Shown here piece by piece: positions 24,295 to 33,577 of a DNA stretch of 64,000 nucleotides. A program made the position numbers and the translations under genes. Within the stretch, counting starts at the first letter, position 1, and each line of letters opens with the position of its first letter. The notes below the pieces were generated by a model that saw only the letters and a list, made by a program, of their open reading frames with translations, had not been told where the DNA came from and did no database searches. The stretch is taken from assembly GCA_945872365.1 (NCBI GenBank), contig CAMBZJ010000009.1:60301-124300 (forward strand). Direction: 5' to 3'. This DNA comes from Klebsiella pneumoniae. GTDB taxonomy: Bacteria; Desulfobacterota; Binatia; UBA12015.

Positions 24295-25440
24295 TCAGGA
24301 AGTGGGAACGGCCGCAGTCGACGCGCCGAGCATGCGGCGGAAGAACAGCAGACTCATGAGGAAGGGCACGGCATAGTAGGCGAAGCGGAAGATCAGGACG
24401 GCGACCACGGCGGGTTCGAGCGGTACGCCGAGCGCGACGAACACGCCTGTCATGGAGCCCTCGAGGACGCCGATGCCGCCGGGCGCGAGCGAGACCAGCG
24501 AGGCGAGCATGCCGATCGCGAAGCCGACGGCCACTTCCGGAAACGGGATCCAGCGACCGGCGCACCAGAATGATGCCTGAAGTACGCCGAGGGTCGCGAG
24601 CCAGTCGAGGACGATCCAGCCGGCCGGCGCGAGCATGAGTTGCCACCGCGCGAGCATGAAGTCGAGACCGGCATTCACGTTGTGAGCCACCTGCCAGAGG
24701 TGGATGCGGCGCGGCAGCCGGTGGCTGGGGAGAAAGCGTCGGGCGAGTCGGTGGCCGACCAGTACCGCACGAGCGAGGAAGCGACGGCGCGCGAGCGGCC
24801 GGACGAGCAGGACGAGGCAGAGCAAGGTGAGCAGTACGAAGGCGCCGAGCATGAGCGCCGCGGCGACGAGCGCCGGCGTCCCGAGCGCGCCGTGGGCCAG
24901 AAGGAAGTAGAACCCCATCGCGAGAAAGAAGAGCAGCGTGAGATTCGTGAGCAGCCCCTGCACGAAGGAGATCGTGACCGCCGTGCCCATGGGGATCCCG
25001 TGCTGGCGGAAGAAGTACATCCGGAAGGCGAAGCCGGAGAGTCCACCGGTCGCCACCAGGTAGTTGATCGTGTTCGAGACGATCGTGATGCGCAGCATCG
25101 GCCGGAGACCGATCGGCGCTCCGGCGGCCTGGGCAATACCCTCGTAGGAGAGCGTCATGAACAGGTAACTGAGAAGGGTGAGCCCCACCGGAACGAGCAG
25201 TCGCGGCCAGGAGATGCTCCGTACCGCCTCCAGCAGAGCACGACCGTCGCTGTAGAAGAGCATGAGGCCAAGCGCCACGACCGCGAAGACCGCGGCGAGC
25301 AGGCTCAGGTTGCGACTCGGCCGGGTGGAGATCCCCGACTCGGGGGCGAGTTCACCGACGTCGAGGTCGGGCGGGTGGGGGACCGGTCGCTGGTGGCGGC
25401 CCTCGGCCCGGGCGGTCGGCTTCGATCCCATCGGTTCCAT
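24295..25440 (-). CDS. Flippase-like integral membrane protein (LPG synthase TM / UPF0104 family)
   Basis: 381 residues: a polar N-terminal 45 residues, then about eight hydrophobic segments. Family marks are the ATGGLSGFAFRMYFFRQHGI loop and SLAPGGIGVLEGSMTGVF, typical of the membrane domain shared by lysylphosphatidylglycerol synthases and many orphan proteins of this family, thought to move or flip lipids. There is no C-terminal aminoacyltransferase domain, so it is not a lysyl-PG synthase. An ATG three codons later (25431) is an alternative start. It sits 40 bases before the FGGY kinase gene on the same strand. Lipid substrate unknown. Confidence 0.82.
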   Translation of the reverse strand: MEPMGSKPTARAEGRHQRPVPHPPDLDVGELAPESGISTRPSRNLSLLAAVFAVVALGLMLFYSDGRALLEAVRSISWPRLLVPVGLTLLSYLFMTLSYEGIAQAAGAPIGLRPMLRITIVSNTINYLVATGGLSGFAFRMYFFRQHGIPMGTAVTISFVQGLLTNLTLLFFLAMGFYFLLAHGALGTPALVAAALMLGAFVLLTLLCLVLLVRPLARRRFLARAVLVGHRLARRFLPSHRLPRRIHLWQVAHNVNAGLDFMLARWQLMLAPAGWIVLDWLATLGVLQASFWCAGRWIPFPEVAVGFAIGMLASLVSLAPGGIGVLEGSMTGVFVALGVPLEPAVVAVLIFRFAYYAVPFLMSLLFFRRMLGASTAAVPTS

Positions 25441-25482
25441 CGTCGGACCGCTCGCCCGACGATCCGGACCCTAGCACGGGTC

Positions 25483-26484
25483 TCACCATCCGCGCAGATC
25501 GACCTCCCAGGACTCGACGACCGCTTCCCCGTCGACCAGGTGAAGTCGCTCGTGGTAGGCGACGGTCGGATCGACGTGCGCCGGGCGGACCCGGATGCGC
25601 TCCCCGACGCGTGGGGCGGGCAGGCCGTCGGCCGCAGCGAACGTCACGTGCTCGTCGGAACAGAACCAGACCCGCGCGCCGTCGATCGACGGCGCGCCGT
25701 GATCCATGCCGAGGGCCTTCAGGCCGGCATCGGCGACCGCGTATCCGGGGGAAACCGAGACCACGGTCGCCAGTACGAAGAGAGCGGGGCGAAACGGCAG
25801 GCCGAGTTTCTCGTAGGCCGTGTCCATCAGCGCATACGATCCCGCCTGGATCTCGGTCGCCGACCGGTTGAGATCCCAGGTGCCGGTGCCGCCCGCCGAG
25901 ACGATCCCGCCTCCGACCAGCGCCCGGGCCTCCAGCAGGCGGCCCATCGCCTCCTCGGTGCGCGCGATCCGCAACGCGCGGTCCTCGAGTCCCACCGCGT
26001 GCCCCTCGTAGCCCATGACCCCGCGCACGCAGAGGCCCGCGCCGCGGGCGAGTTCGGCGATGCGGCCGGCGTCTCGTGGATCACAGCCGCAGCGCGGCAA
26101 GCCGACGTTCACGTCGATCAGCACCTCGGCCACGCCGCCGCGCGCCGCCGCGGCGACGGTCGCCTCGGAGTCGACAGCGACGGTGACCCGGGCCCCGCGC
26201 TCGCGCAGTGCACCGAGGCGGCCCGCGGCGAGCACTTCGTTGGCGAGCAGCAGGTCGGCGCCGAGCCCCGCGGCCGCCATGCCCTCCATCTCCCGGACGG
26301 TCGCGCAGGTGAAGCCCGCGTGTCCGCGCGCCGCTTGGAGGCGGGCGAGCGCCGTGCACTTGTGCGCCTTCACGTGCGGCCGCAACCGGGCGCCGGGAAG
26401 AGCCTGCGCCATGGCATCGAGGTTGGCCTCCAGCACGCTCACCTCGACGACGAGTGCCGGGGTGGTCAGTTCGTGGGTCTTCAT
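25483..26484 (-). CDS. D-threonine aldolase / D-serine dehydratase-like PLP enzyme
   Basis: 333 residues with the alanine-racemase-type (fold III) PLP barrel followed by a beta domain. The PLP lysine is in RPHVKAHK (about K39); VGLPRCGCDPRD, SAGGTGTWDL and EIQAGSYALMD are family segments. Near the C-terminus the metal site reads PAHVDPT: His-x-Asp as in Mn-dependent D-threonine aldolases, where D-serine dehydratases have His-x-Cys. This favours aldolase chemistry on beta-hydroxy-D-amino acids. ATG 26484 has GGAG 7 bases upstream. It lies 40 bases after the tldE-like gene on the same strand. Confidence 0.8.
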   Translation of the reverse strand: MKTHELTTPALVVEVSVLEANLDAMAQALPGARLRPHVKAHKCTALARLQAARGHAGFTCATVREMEGMAAAGLGADLLLANEVLAAGRLGALRERGARVTVAVDSEATVAAAARGGVAEVLIDVNVGLPRCGCDPRDAGRIAELARGAGLCVRGVMGYEGHAVGLEDRALRIARTEEAMGRLLEARALVGGGIVSAGGTGTWDLNRSATEIQAGSYALMDTAYEKLGLPFRPALFVLATVVSVSPGYAVADAGLKALGMDHGAPSIDGARVWFCSDEHVTFAAADGLPAPRVGERIRVRPAHVDPTVAYHERLHLVDGEAVVESWEVDLRGW

Positions 26485-26524
26485 CGCACTTCTCCGGCCG
26501 CGTTCGACCGAGGTCCGGGAGTCG

Positions 26525-27883
26525 TCAGCGGCCCGCAATCGTCATGCGCGAGATCTTCAGCGTCGGTGCGGCGATACTGCTGCGCGGTTCGAGATCGTCG
26601 CCGACCATTTCGATGCCGCGCAGCATGTCGAGCAGGTTGCCCGCGATGGTGACTTCCTCGACCGGGTGGACGAACTCGCCGCGCTCGATCCACAGCCCCG
26701 CGGCGCCGCGCGAGTAATCGCCGGTCACGGGGTTCACGCCGAAGCCGGAGAGGGATGTGACGTAGAGTCCGCGTTCGACCGAGCGCACGATGTCCGCCGC
26801 AGGAGTCGTGCCGGCGAGCAGATGGAAGTTCGTCGGGGAGGCGCCGGGAACGTCGCCGACGGCGCGCGCCGCGTTGCCGGTGGTCGCGAGCCCGAGGCGG
26901 GCCGCCGCGTAGGTGTCGAGCAGGTAGCTGCGCAGGACGCCGGCCTCGACGACCGTCGTGCGCCGGGTCGCGACCCCCTCGCCGTCGAATGGACGGGAGG
27001 CGAGGCCGCCGCACAGGCGCCCGTCGTCGACCAGCGTGACGAGCGGCGAGGCGATCGCCTCGCCAAGCCGGTCGAGGAGGAACGACGTCCGCCGGTAGAG
27101 CGCGCCGCCGCAGATCGCCGAAGCGACGTGGCCGGCGAGGCTCGCCGCGGTCTGCGGGTCGAACACGATCGGCACCTCCTGGGTCGGCACCGGGCGTGCG
27201 CCGAGCCGGCGGAGAGCGCGTGCGGCCGCGGTGCGGCCGATCGATTCCGCGTCTTCGAGTCGCGCGAGCGAGCGCCGCGTGTCGTACCAGGACCCCGACT
27301 GCATCGCCCCGTCGCTCCCGGCCACCGGGGCGGCCCAGAGCGTGTAACCGGTTCCCCGGTATTCGGCGGCGAAGCCGCGGCTCGAAGCGTAGGCGACGCT
27401 CGACGAGCGCGTGGAGAATTCCGCTCCCTCGGAATTGACGATCCTGGGATCGGCATCGAGCGCCGCGGCCTCGCAAGTCCGAGCGCGTTCGAGCCGCTCC
27501 TCGGGGGAGGTATCGAGGCCGGCAGGATCGTGAATGGCCAAGTCGGGCAGGTCGCGCGCGAGCAGAGAGACGTCGGGCAGGCCGCCGGTCGGATCGGGGG
27601 CGACGACGCCCGCCATCGCGACGACGTCGGCGGCGAAGCGCTCGACCGCCGAGCCATCGAGGTCGGCCGTCGAGCCCGCCGCCGAGCCTCTGCCGACGAA
27701 GCAGCGCAGCCCCAGGCGGCGCTCGCGGGAGAGGACGACGTTCTCGACCTCACGCAGGCGCACGCTGCAGGACGACGCTTCGCCCTCGACGTAGACCGCG
27801 TCGCAGTCCGTCGCGCCCGCCCGACGAGCCGCATCGACGACGCGTGCGACCATCTCGGCGCCGGCTCCCGCGGTGGTGCTCAA
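26525..27883 (-). CDS. pmbA: TldE/PmbA-family metalloprotease subunit
   Basis: Non-catalytic partner of TldD; the heterodimer degrades unfolded peptides and in some bacteria matures modified peptides such as microcin B17. 452 residues. Family features: N-terminal VEGEASSCSVRLREVENV strand set, SGSWYDTRRSL, PIVFDPQTAASLAGHVASAI, RPFDGEGVATRRT, TGNAARAV, SPTNFHL and the C-terminal GVNPVTGDYSRGAAGLWIE. No HExxxH is present, as expected for TldE. The TTG start overlaps the tldD stop (TTGA), implying coupled synthesis in equal amounts; ATG 27853 is an alternative. Confidence 0.9.
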   Translation of the reverse strand: MSTTAGAGAEMVARVVDAARRAGATDCDAVYVEGEASSCSVRLREVENVVLSRERRLGLRCFVGRGSAAGSTADLDGSAVERFAADVVAMAGVVAPDPTGGLPDVSLLARDLPDLAIHDPAGLDTSPEERLERARTCEAAALDADPRIVNSEGAEFSTRSSSVAYASSRGFAAEYRGTGYTLWAAPVAGSDGAMQSGSWYDTRRSLARLEDAESIGRTAAARALRRLGARPVPTQEVPIVFDPQTAASLAGHVASAICGGALYRRTSFLLDRLGEAIASPLVTLVDDGRLCGGLASRPFDGEGVATRRTTVVEAGVLRSYLLDTYAAARLGLATTGNAARAVGDVPGASPTNFHLLAGTTPAADIVRSVERGLYVTSLSGFGVNPVTGDYSRGAAGLWIERGEFVHPVEEVTIAGNLLDMLRGIEMVGDDLEPRSSIAAPTLKISRMTIAGR

Positions 27884-29358
27884 GCGCGTGTTCCGCCGAC
27901 GGTGATCCCGTCGATGCGCAGCGTCGGCAGGCCAACCCCCACGGGCACCGACTGGCCGTCCTTGCCGCAGGTTCCGATCCCGTCGTCGAGTTTTAGGTCC
28001 GAGGCGACCCGACTGATGCGGGTGAGCACGTCGGGACCGTTGCCGATCAGGGTCGCTCCCTTCACCGGGCGACCGACGCGTCCGCCCTCGATCAGGTAGG
28101 CCTCGCTCGCCGAGAAGACGAACTTGCCGTTGGTGATGTCGACCTGGCCGCCGCCGAAGGCGACCGCGTAGAGGCCGCGGTCGACCGAGCGGATGACGTC
28201 CTCCGGCGCATCCTCGCCCGCCAGCATGAACGTATTCGTCATGCGCGGCAGCGGATAGTTCATGAAACTCTCGCGACGCCCGTTCCCGGTCGGCGCGACT
28301 CCGGTGAGCCGGGCGTTCAGTCGGTCCTGCAGGTAGCCGACGAGGCGGCCCTTCTCGATGAGGACGTTGCGGCGCGTCGGCGTGCCCTCGTCGTCGACGT
28401 TGAGCGAGCCCCTGCGCGAGGCGATCGTGCCGTCGTCGATGACGGTGCAGAGTTCCGAGGCGACGCGTTCCCCGAGGAGTTTCGCGAACGCGGAGGTGCC
28501 CTTGCGGTTGAAGTCGCCCTCGAGGCCGTGGCCGACCGCCTCGTGGAGCAGGATGCCGGGCCAGCCGGCGCCCAGCACGACGGTCATCTGCCCGGCCGGG
28601 GCATCGACCGCGTCGAGGTTGACGATGGCCTGACGGGCGGCCTCGCGGGCGAAGCCGAGTGCGCGCTCGGTGTCGCCGACGAGCCAGGAGAAGGCGTGGC
28701 GGCCACCACCGCCGGCGCTTCCCTGCTGGCGCCGCGTGCCGTCCTCGGCGATGCAGGTCACGTTCACCCGCAGCAGCGGTTGGACATCGGCGACCAGTTC
28801 GCCCGCCGAGTTCGCGACGAGGACGAGTCTCTCCTCGGTGCCGACCGACGCCATGACGTTGCGGATGCGCGGGTCGAAGCCGCGGGCCTCGCGGTCGATG
28901 CGCTGCAGGAGGTCGACCCGTTCGGGAAGCGGTCGGCGGATCTCGCCGCTCGGCACCGGGTAGAGATCATGGCCCGGCCTTCCCGGGGCGCGCAGATCGA
29001 TGCCGCGCTCGACGCCGTCGGCGGCCGCGATGGCGCAGGCATGCCGCGCGGCGACCTGAAGCCGCTCGACGTTCACCTCGTCGGAGTAGGCGTAGCCGGT
29101 CTTTTCGCCGGCGAGCACGCGGACCCCGGCACCCTGCACGATGGAGTGATTGGCCTTCTTCACGAGTCCTTCGTCGAGCGACACCGAGTCGCTCGAGCGG
29201 AACTCGAAGAAGATGTCGGCGAAGTCGGCGCGCCGGGCGAGCGCGGTCCCCAGAGTGGACTCCAGGGTGCCGGGGTCGAGTCCGAAGCGGTCGAAGAAGA
29301 AGCGCTCCGGGACGGCCGGGGTCGTCCTCGGCTCGGGCGGATCGAACGATGTGTTCAA
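27880..29358 (-). CDS. tldD: TldD metalloprotease
   Basis: Zinc protease subunit of TldD/TldE. 492 residues. The HEAVGH motif (H272, E273, H277) supplies zinc ligands and catalytic Glu, followed by GLEGDFNRKGTSAF; YLQDRLNARLTG, MTNTFMLAGE and GGGQVDITNGKFVFS are conserved. I chose TTG 29358 because GGAGG lies four bases upstream; GTG 29394 is in frame but lacks a site. Length agrees with E. coli TldD (481). It forms an overlapping pair with the tldE-like gene. No RiPP precursor or biosynthesis gene was seen nearby, so a general proteolytic role is as likely as peptide maturation. Confidence 0.93.
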   Translation of the reverse strand: MNTSFDPPEPRTTPAVPERFFFDRFGLDPGTLESTLGTALARRADFADIFFEFRSSDSVSLDEGLVKKANHSIVQGAGVRVLAGEKTGYAYSDEVNVERLQVAARHACAIAAADGVERGIDLRAPGRPGHDLYPVPSGEIRRPLPERVDLLQRIDREARGFDPRIRNVMASVGTEERLVLVANSAGELVADVQPLLRVNVTCIAEDGTRRQQGSAGGGGRHAFSWLVGDTERALGFAREAARQAIVNLDAVDAPAGQMTVVLGAGWPGILLHEAVGHGLEGDFNRKGTSAFAKLLGERVASELCTVIDDGTIASRRGSLNVDDEGTPTRRNVLIEKGRLVGYLQDRLNARLTGVAPTGNGRRESFMNYPLPRMTNTFMLAGEDAPEDVIRSVDRGLYAVAFGGGQVDITNGKFVFSASEAYLIEGGRVGRPVKGATLIGNGPDVLTRISRVASDLKLDDGIGTCGKDGQSVPVGVGLPTLRIDGITVGGTRA

Positions 29359-29426
29359 GGCACCTCCGGCGATCGGCCGACTGGCCGGTCGCACTGCGAA
29401 TCAGATGATGGTCGGGTCCCGGCCCC

Positions 29427-30305
29427 TCAGTGGACGGCGGGTGCGTTGCGTACGAGTTGGGCGAGTGCCTGGCGGACGACGTCGCGCTCCGGGTCGCGCG
29501 GGGCAAGCTCGCAGAAACGTTCGAGGTCGGCGATTGCCGCGTGTGGACAGCCGAGGTGCTGGTAGAGGGCGGCGCGTTCGCGCAACCAGGCGGGCTGGTC
29601 GGGATTGAGCAGGACGAGACGGTCGACGTCGGCGAGGGCACGGTCCATCTCGCGTCGCCGCAGGTGGGTCGCCTTGAGGTTCCCCAGCACGCGGCTCAGG
29701 ATCTCGCGATGGGTCGGGGGCTGTGCGAGCAGCCGCGCGACCGCCTCCGCCGGGTCGGAAGCGCCGGCCTCGCGCAGGCGCTCGGCGAACTCGGCCCTGC
29801 CGACCTCGCGCCCGCCGCGGAAGGCGTCGATGATCGAATCGCCGTGGCGGACCAGGAAGTGGCCGGGAGCATTCACGCCGCTCGCTCGCTGGCCGATCCG
29901 CTGCGCGGTCGCGACGTAGACGATCGAGAGCGTGATCGGGATGCCGCGCCGTCGCTCGATCACGTCGGACAGGAGACTGTTGCGTGGGTCGTAGTAGTCG
30001 TCCGCGTCACCGGCGAAGCCGCGCTCCCGGAAGATCTCGTCGGTCAGGACGACGCGCGCGGTGCCGGACTCGGCGTCGGCGCCGAGGCGGGCCGCGGCCG
30101 AGGCGGCGATATCGTCGAGGAAGTCGAGCGACTCGGGGAGGTCGAGGTCCGGGTACTCCTCGGCGGCGATGAGCAGGGCTCCTTCGGCGAGGTCGGCCGA
30201 AGGTGATTCGGCGATGCGCAGGAGGCGGGCGCGTATCTCGTCGTAAGAACCCAAGGCGGGGACCAACCCAGCTCGGAGCCTACCACCCGGAGCAACCCGA
30301 TTCAT
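29427..30305 (-). CDS. SirB1/YchA-family transglutaminase-like protein with TPR
   Basis: 292 residues. The first two thirds match the UPF0162 / SirB1 transglutaminase-like core (YYDPRNSLLSDVIERRRGIPITLSIVYVA, GVNAPGHFLVRHG), and the rest is a short TPR region (RALADVDRLVLLNPDQPAWLRERAALYQHLGC). In the usual Cys-His-Asp triad position the family often lacks the Cys, and none stands out here, so it may be a binding protein rather than an enzyme. ATG 30305 is preceded by GGAGG at about 10 bases. It heads the minus-strand run that continues into tldD-tldE. Confidence 0.85.
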   Translation of the reverse strand: MNRVAPGGRLRAGLVPALGSYDEIRARLLRIAESPSADLAEGALLIAAEEYPDLDLPESLDFLDDIAASAAARLGADAESGTARVVLTDEIFRERGFAGDADDYYDPRNSLLSDVIERRRGIPITLSIVYVATAQRIGQRASGVNAPGHFLVRHGDSIIDAFRGGREVGRAEFAERLREAGASDPAEAVARLLAQPPTHREILSRVLGNLKATHLRRREMDRALADVDRLVLLNPDQPAWLRERAALYQHLGCPHAAIADLERFCELAPRDPERDVVRQALAQLVRNAPAVH

Positions 30306-30330
30306 TCCGGCACACCCTCCCGGGCCCGGC

Positions 30331-30360
30331 TGGACAGCCGGAGGGGCCGACGGCTATATG
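30331..30360 (+). promoter_or_regulatory. Sigma-70-like promoter for the DHH gene
   Basis: TGGACA (30331-30336), 18 bases, then TATATG (30355-30360): 5/6 and 4/6 to consensus, the best promoter match seen in the window. It lies in the 97-base gap between the divergent SirB1 and DHH genes. It covers an in-frame ATG at 30358, arguing that translation starts later. Confidence 0.45.
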
Positions 30361-30402
30361 CTGCCGCACGCGCCGTCGGGTACCATTTCGGCGTCGCGAT
30401 TT

Positions 30403-31416
30403 ATGGGCCAATCCAAGGGACCTCTGGTCTCACTTATCGAAGTGGTGGAGGGCGCGCAGCCGCTCGTCATTCTTCCCCACGACAACCCCGACCCCGACGC
30501 GCTCGCGAGCGCCGCAGCTCTCCAGTACGTTCTCGAGGAGGTCGCCGAGGTGGAATCGGTCATCGCCCTCGGCGGGATCATCGGCCGTGCTGAAAACCGG
30601 GCGATGGTGAAGTACCTCAACATCCGCCTGGTGCCGGTGAAGGAGATCTGCTTCGGGCCGGAAACCAGGGTCGTGCTGGTCGACACCCAGCCCGGGCGAT
30701 CGAACAACTCGCTGCCCGCGGACATCCGCCCAAGCGGCGTGATCGACCACCATCCCGCCTACGGAAAGTACGAGGGCGTCCCGTTCGTCGACCTGCGCGA
30801 CGCTTACGGCGCCACCTCGACCATCCTCACCGAGTACCTGCGCGACTCGCACGCCACCGTCGAGAGCAAGATCGCGACCGCGCTCTTCTACGGCATCAGC
30901 GCGGAGACGCAGGATCTGGGCCGGGAGGCGACGCCCGCGGATTTTGCCGCGAGCCAGTTCCTCTATCCCTATGCGAACAAGCGGCGGCTCGGGAAGATCG
31001 AGAATGCCCGCGTACCCCGTGAGTACTTCCGCACTTTCCGCGACGCGATCGAAGGCGCGGTCGTCTACGGCAAGGTCGTCGTCTCCGATCTGGGCGACGT
31101 CCTCTACCCGGACATGGTTGCCGAGGTCGCCGACTTCCTCTTGCGCCTCGACGAGGTCGACTGGGCGCTCGCGATGGGGACCTACAAGAAGTCCCTGCAT
31201 GTTTCCGTGCGCACGACCGACCGCGACGCCAATGCCGGCGACGTCCTCCAAAAGGTCCTCGGCAGCCGCTCCGCGGGTGGTCACGACATGATCGCGGGCG
31301 GCAAGTTGCGCATCGAGGGCAACGGACTCGAACGCGAGAAGGTCGCGGTGCGGGTGAAGGAACGCTTCCTGCGCCGCGTCGGTGTCGACGCGGCCGAGTC
31401 CCGCGATCTCGTCTGA
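30403..31416 (+). CDS. DHH-family phosphoesterase (RecJ/NrnA-like)
   Basis: 337 residues from ATG 30403. Metal-binding motifs: LPHDNPDPDALASA (motif I), VDTQPG (motif II), IDHHPAYGK (DHH motif), and the C-terminal DHHA1 signature GGHDMIAGGKL. The family hydrolyses nano-RNAs, pAp or cyclic dinucleotides; the single compact architecture without CBS or PAS domains resembles NrnA-like enzymes. The frame is open to ATG 30358, which has a GGAGGGG upstream, but that codon overlaps a strong -10 box; either start is possible. Divergent from the SirB1 gene, convergent with queG. Confidence 0.87.
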   Translation: MGQSKGPLVSLIEVVEGAQPLVILPHDNPDPDALASAAALQYVLEEVAEVESVIALGGIIGRAENRAMVKYLNIRLVPVKEICFGPETRVVLVDTQPGRSNNSLPADIRPSGVIDHHPAYGKYEGVPFVDLRDAYGATSTILTEYLRDSHATVESKIATALFYGISAETQDLGREATPADFAASQFLYPYANKRRLGKIENARVPREYFRTFRDAIEGAVVYGKVVVSDLGDVLYPDMVAEVADFLLRLDEVDWALAMGTYKKSLHVSVRTTDRDANAGDVLQKVLGSRSAGGHDMIAGGKLRIEGNGLEREKVAVRVKERFLRRVGVDAAESRDLV

Positions 31417-31468
31417 GATCCTCGACCCGAGCAGGACCCTCGACCCGCAGCGCACCCGCTCGGCGTGG

Positions 31469-32617
<1,149 letters not shown>

Positions 32618-32807
32618 CGACAAGGCGGCGACGAGTCCTCGCCGATCGTCAGCGGATCGTCGCACTCGGATCCGCCCGGGAGGACGTTCGCGGCACTCGG
32701 GCGGGTGGGGCGGGAGGATGCCGACGCGGCACGCGCTTTGCTGGTTTCGGCGTCGTCCCTCGGAGCGCGTCCGCGGAAGCAGGCGCCCGGGGAGGAATCA
32801 CCCCCCG

Positions 32808-33548
32808 ATGGCCCAGGTCGCCAGAGCCCGATGTCCCGTCCGGTCGCCCGGCGAGGACGTAACCGTTGCCGAATACCTGCCGCTCGTCAGGCAGGTGGTG
32901 CAGCAGATGCTCGGAGCCTTGCCTGCGTCGGTGGAGTTCGACGAGGTTGCGAGTTGGGGTGCCGACGGCCTGCTCGACGCCGTGCGACGCTACGAGGACG
33001 GGCAGGCGGCGAGTTTCCGTACCTATGCGCGGATTCGCATCCGCGGCGCGATCCTCGACCAGATGCGGGCGCTCGACTGGGTCTCGCGAACCGGCCGGGA
33101 CCGGGCTCACCGGATCGCCGACGGCCGGCACGGCCTCGAGCAGCATCTCGGGCGTGCAGCGACCCAGGAGGAACTTGCCGCTGCGCTCGGAGTCGGGCTC
33201 GACGACTTCCACCACTGGCTCGGCGAGTTGGGCGATCTCACCCTGGTTTCGCTCGACGAGATCGCCCGGGAGGGGCGGTGGGGCGCGTCTTCGCCCCCCG
33301 ACGACGACCCCTCGGCCGTCCTCTGCGAGCGCCAGCGCACCCGCGCGATCGCGGCGGCGATCGCGCGGCTGCCCGGCAAGGAGCGCGAGGTCGTGCCGCT
33401 CTACTACGCGGGCGACCTCACCATGAAGGAGATCGGACATCGCCTCGGGGTGACCGAGTCGAGGGTCTGCCAACTGCACGGGCAGGCGATCGGGCGGCTG
33501 CGCGAGATGCTCCGCGCCTTCGGCGGAGAGGAACTGCGGCCCGCCTGA
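32808..33548 (+). CDS. fliA: RNA polymerase sigma factor, FliA/WhiG type
   Basis: Alternative sigma-28-family factor. 246 residues. Region 2 is clear (FDEVASWGADGLLDAVRRYE, FRTYARIRIRGAILDQMRALDW), region 3 follows (RDRAHRIADGRHGLEQHLGRAAT) and region 4 HTH is LTMKEIGHRLGVTESRVCQLH. No region 1.1, as expected. ATG 32808 has GGAGGAA (32791-32797) 10 bases upstream. FliA normally drives flagellar or chemotaxis genes, but none occurs in the window, so its regulon here is unknown and the symbol is by similarity. The 190 bases between it and queG show no convincing promoter. Confidence 0.85.
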   Translation: MAQVARARCPVRSPGEDVTVAEYLPLVRQVVQQMLGALPASVEFDEVASWGADGLLDAVRRYEDGQAASFRTYARIRIRGAILDQMRALDWVSRTGRDRAHRIADGRHGLEQHLGRAATQEELAAALGVGLDDFHHWLGELGDLTLVSLDEIAREGRWGASSPPDDDPSAVLCERQRTRAIAAAIARLPGKEREVVPLYYAGDLTMKEIGHRLGVTESRVCQLHGQAIGRLREMLRAFGGEELRPA

Positions 33549-33577
33549 GGTCCGCGGCTGCGGACGGTTCAGGCGGG
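33540..33577. terminator. Inverted repeat at the convergent ends of fliA and mobA
   Basis: CCCGCCTGA (33540-33548) pairs with TCAGGCGGG (33569-33577), and inside lies a second perfect stem GTCCGC / GCGGAC with a GGCT loop (33550-33565). Both genes end in codons for Pro-Ala-stop, so the outer arms are the two coding ends themselves. It is shaped like a bidirectional terminator but has no T-run on either side. Confidence 0.5.

Noticed and set aside
30358..30402. ATG 30358 as the start of the DHH phosphoesterase
   Set aside because: It lies within a good -10 box (TATATG) and adds 15 residues with no family similarity; it remains possible because GGAGGGG lies upstream.
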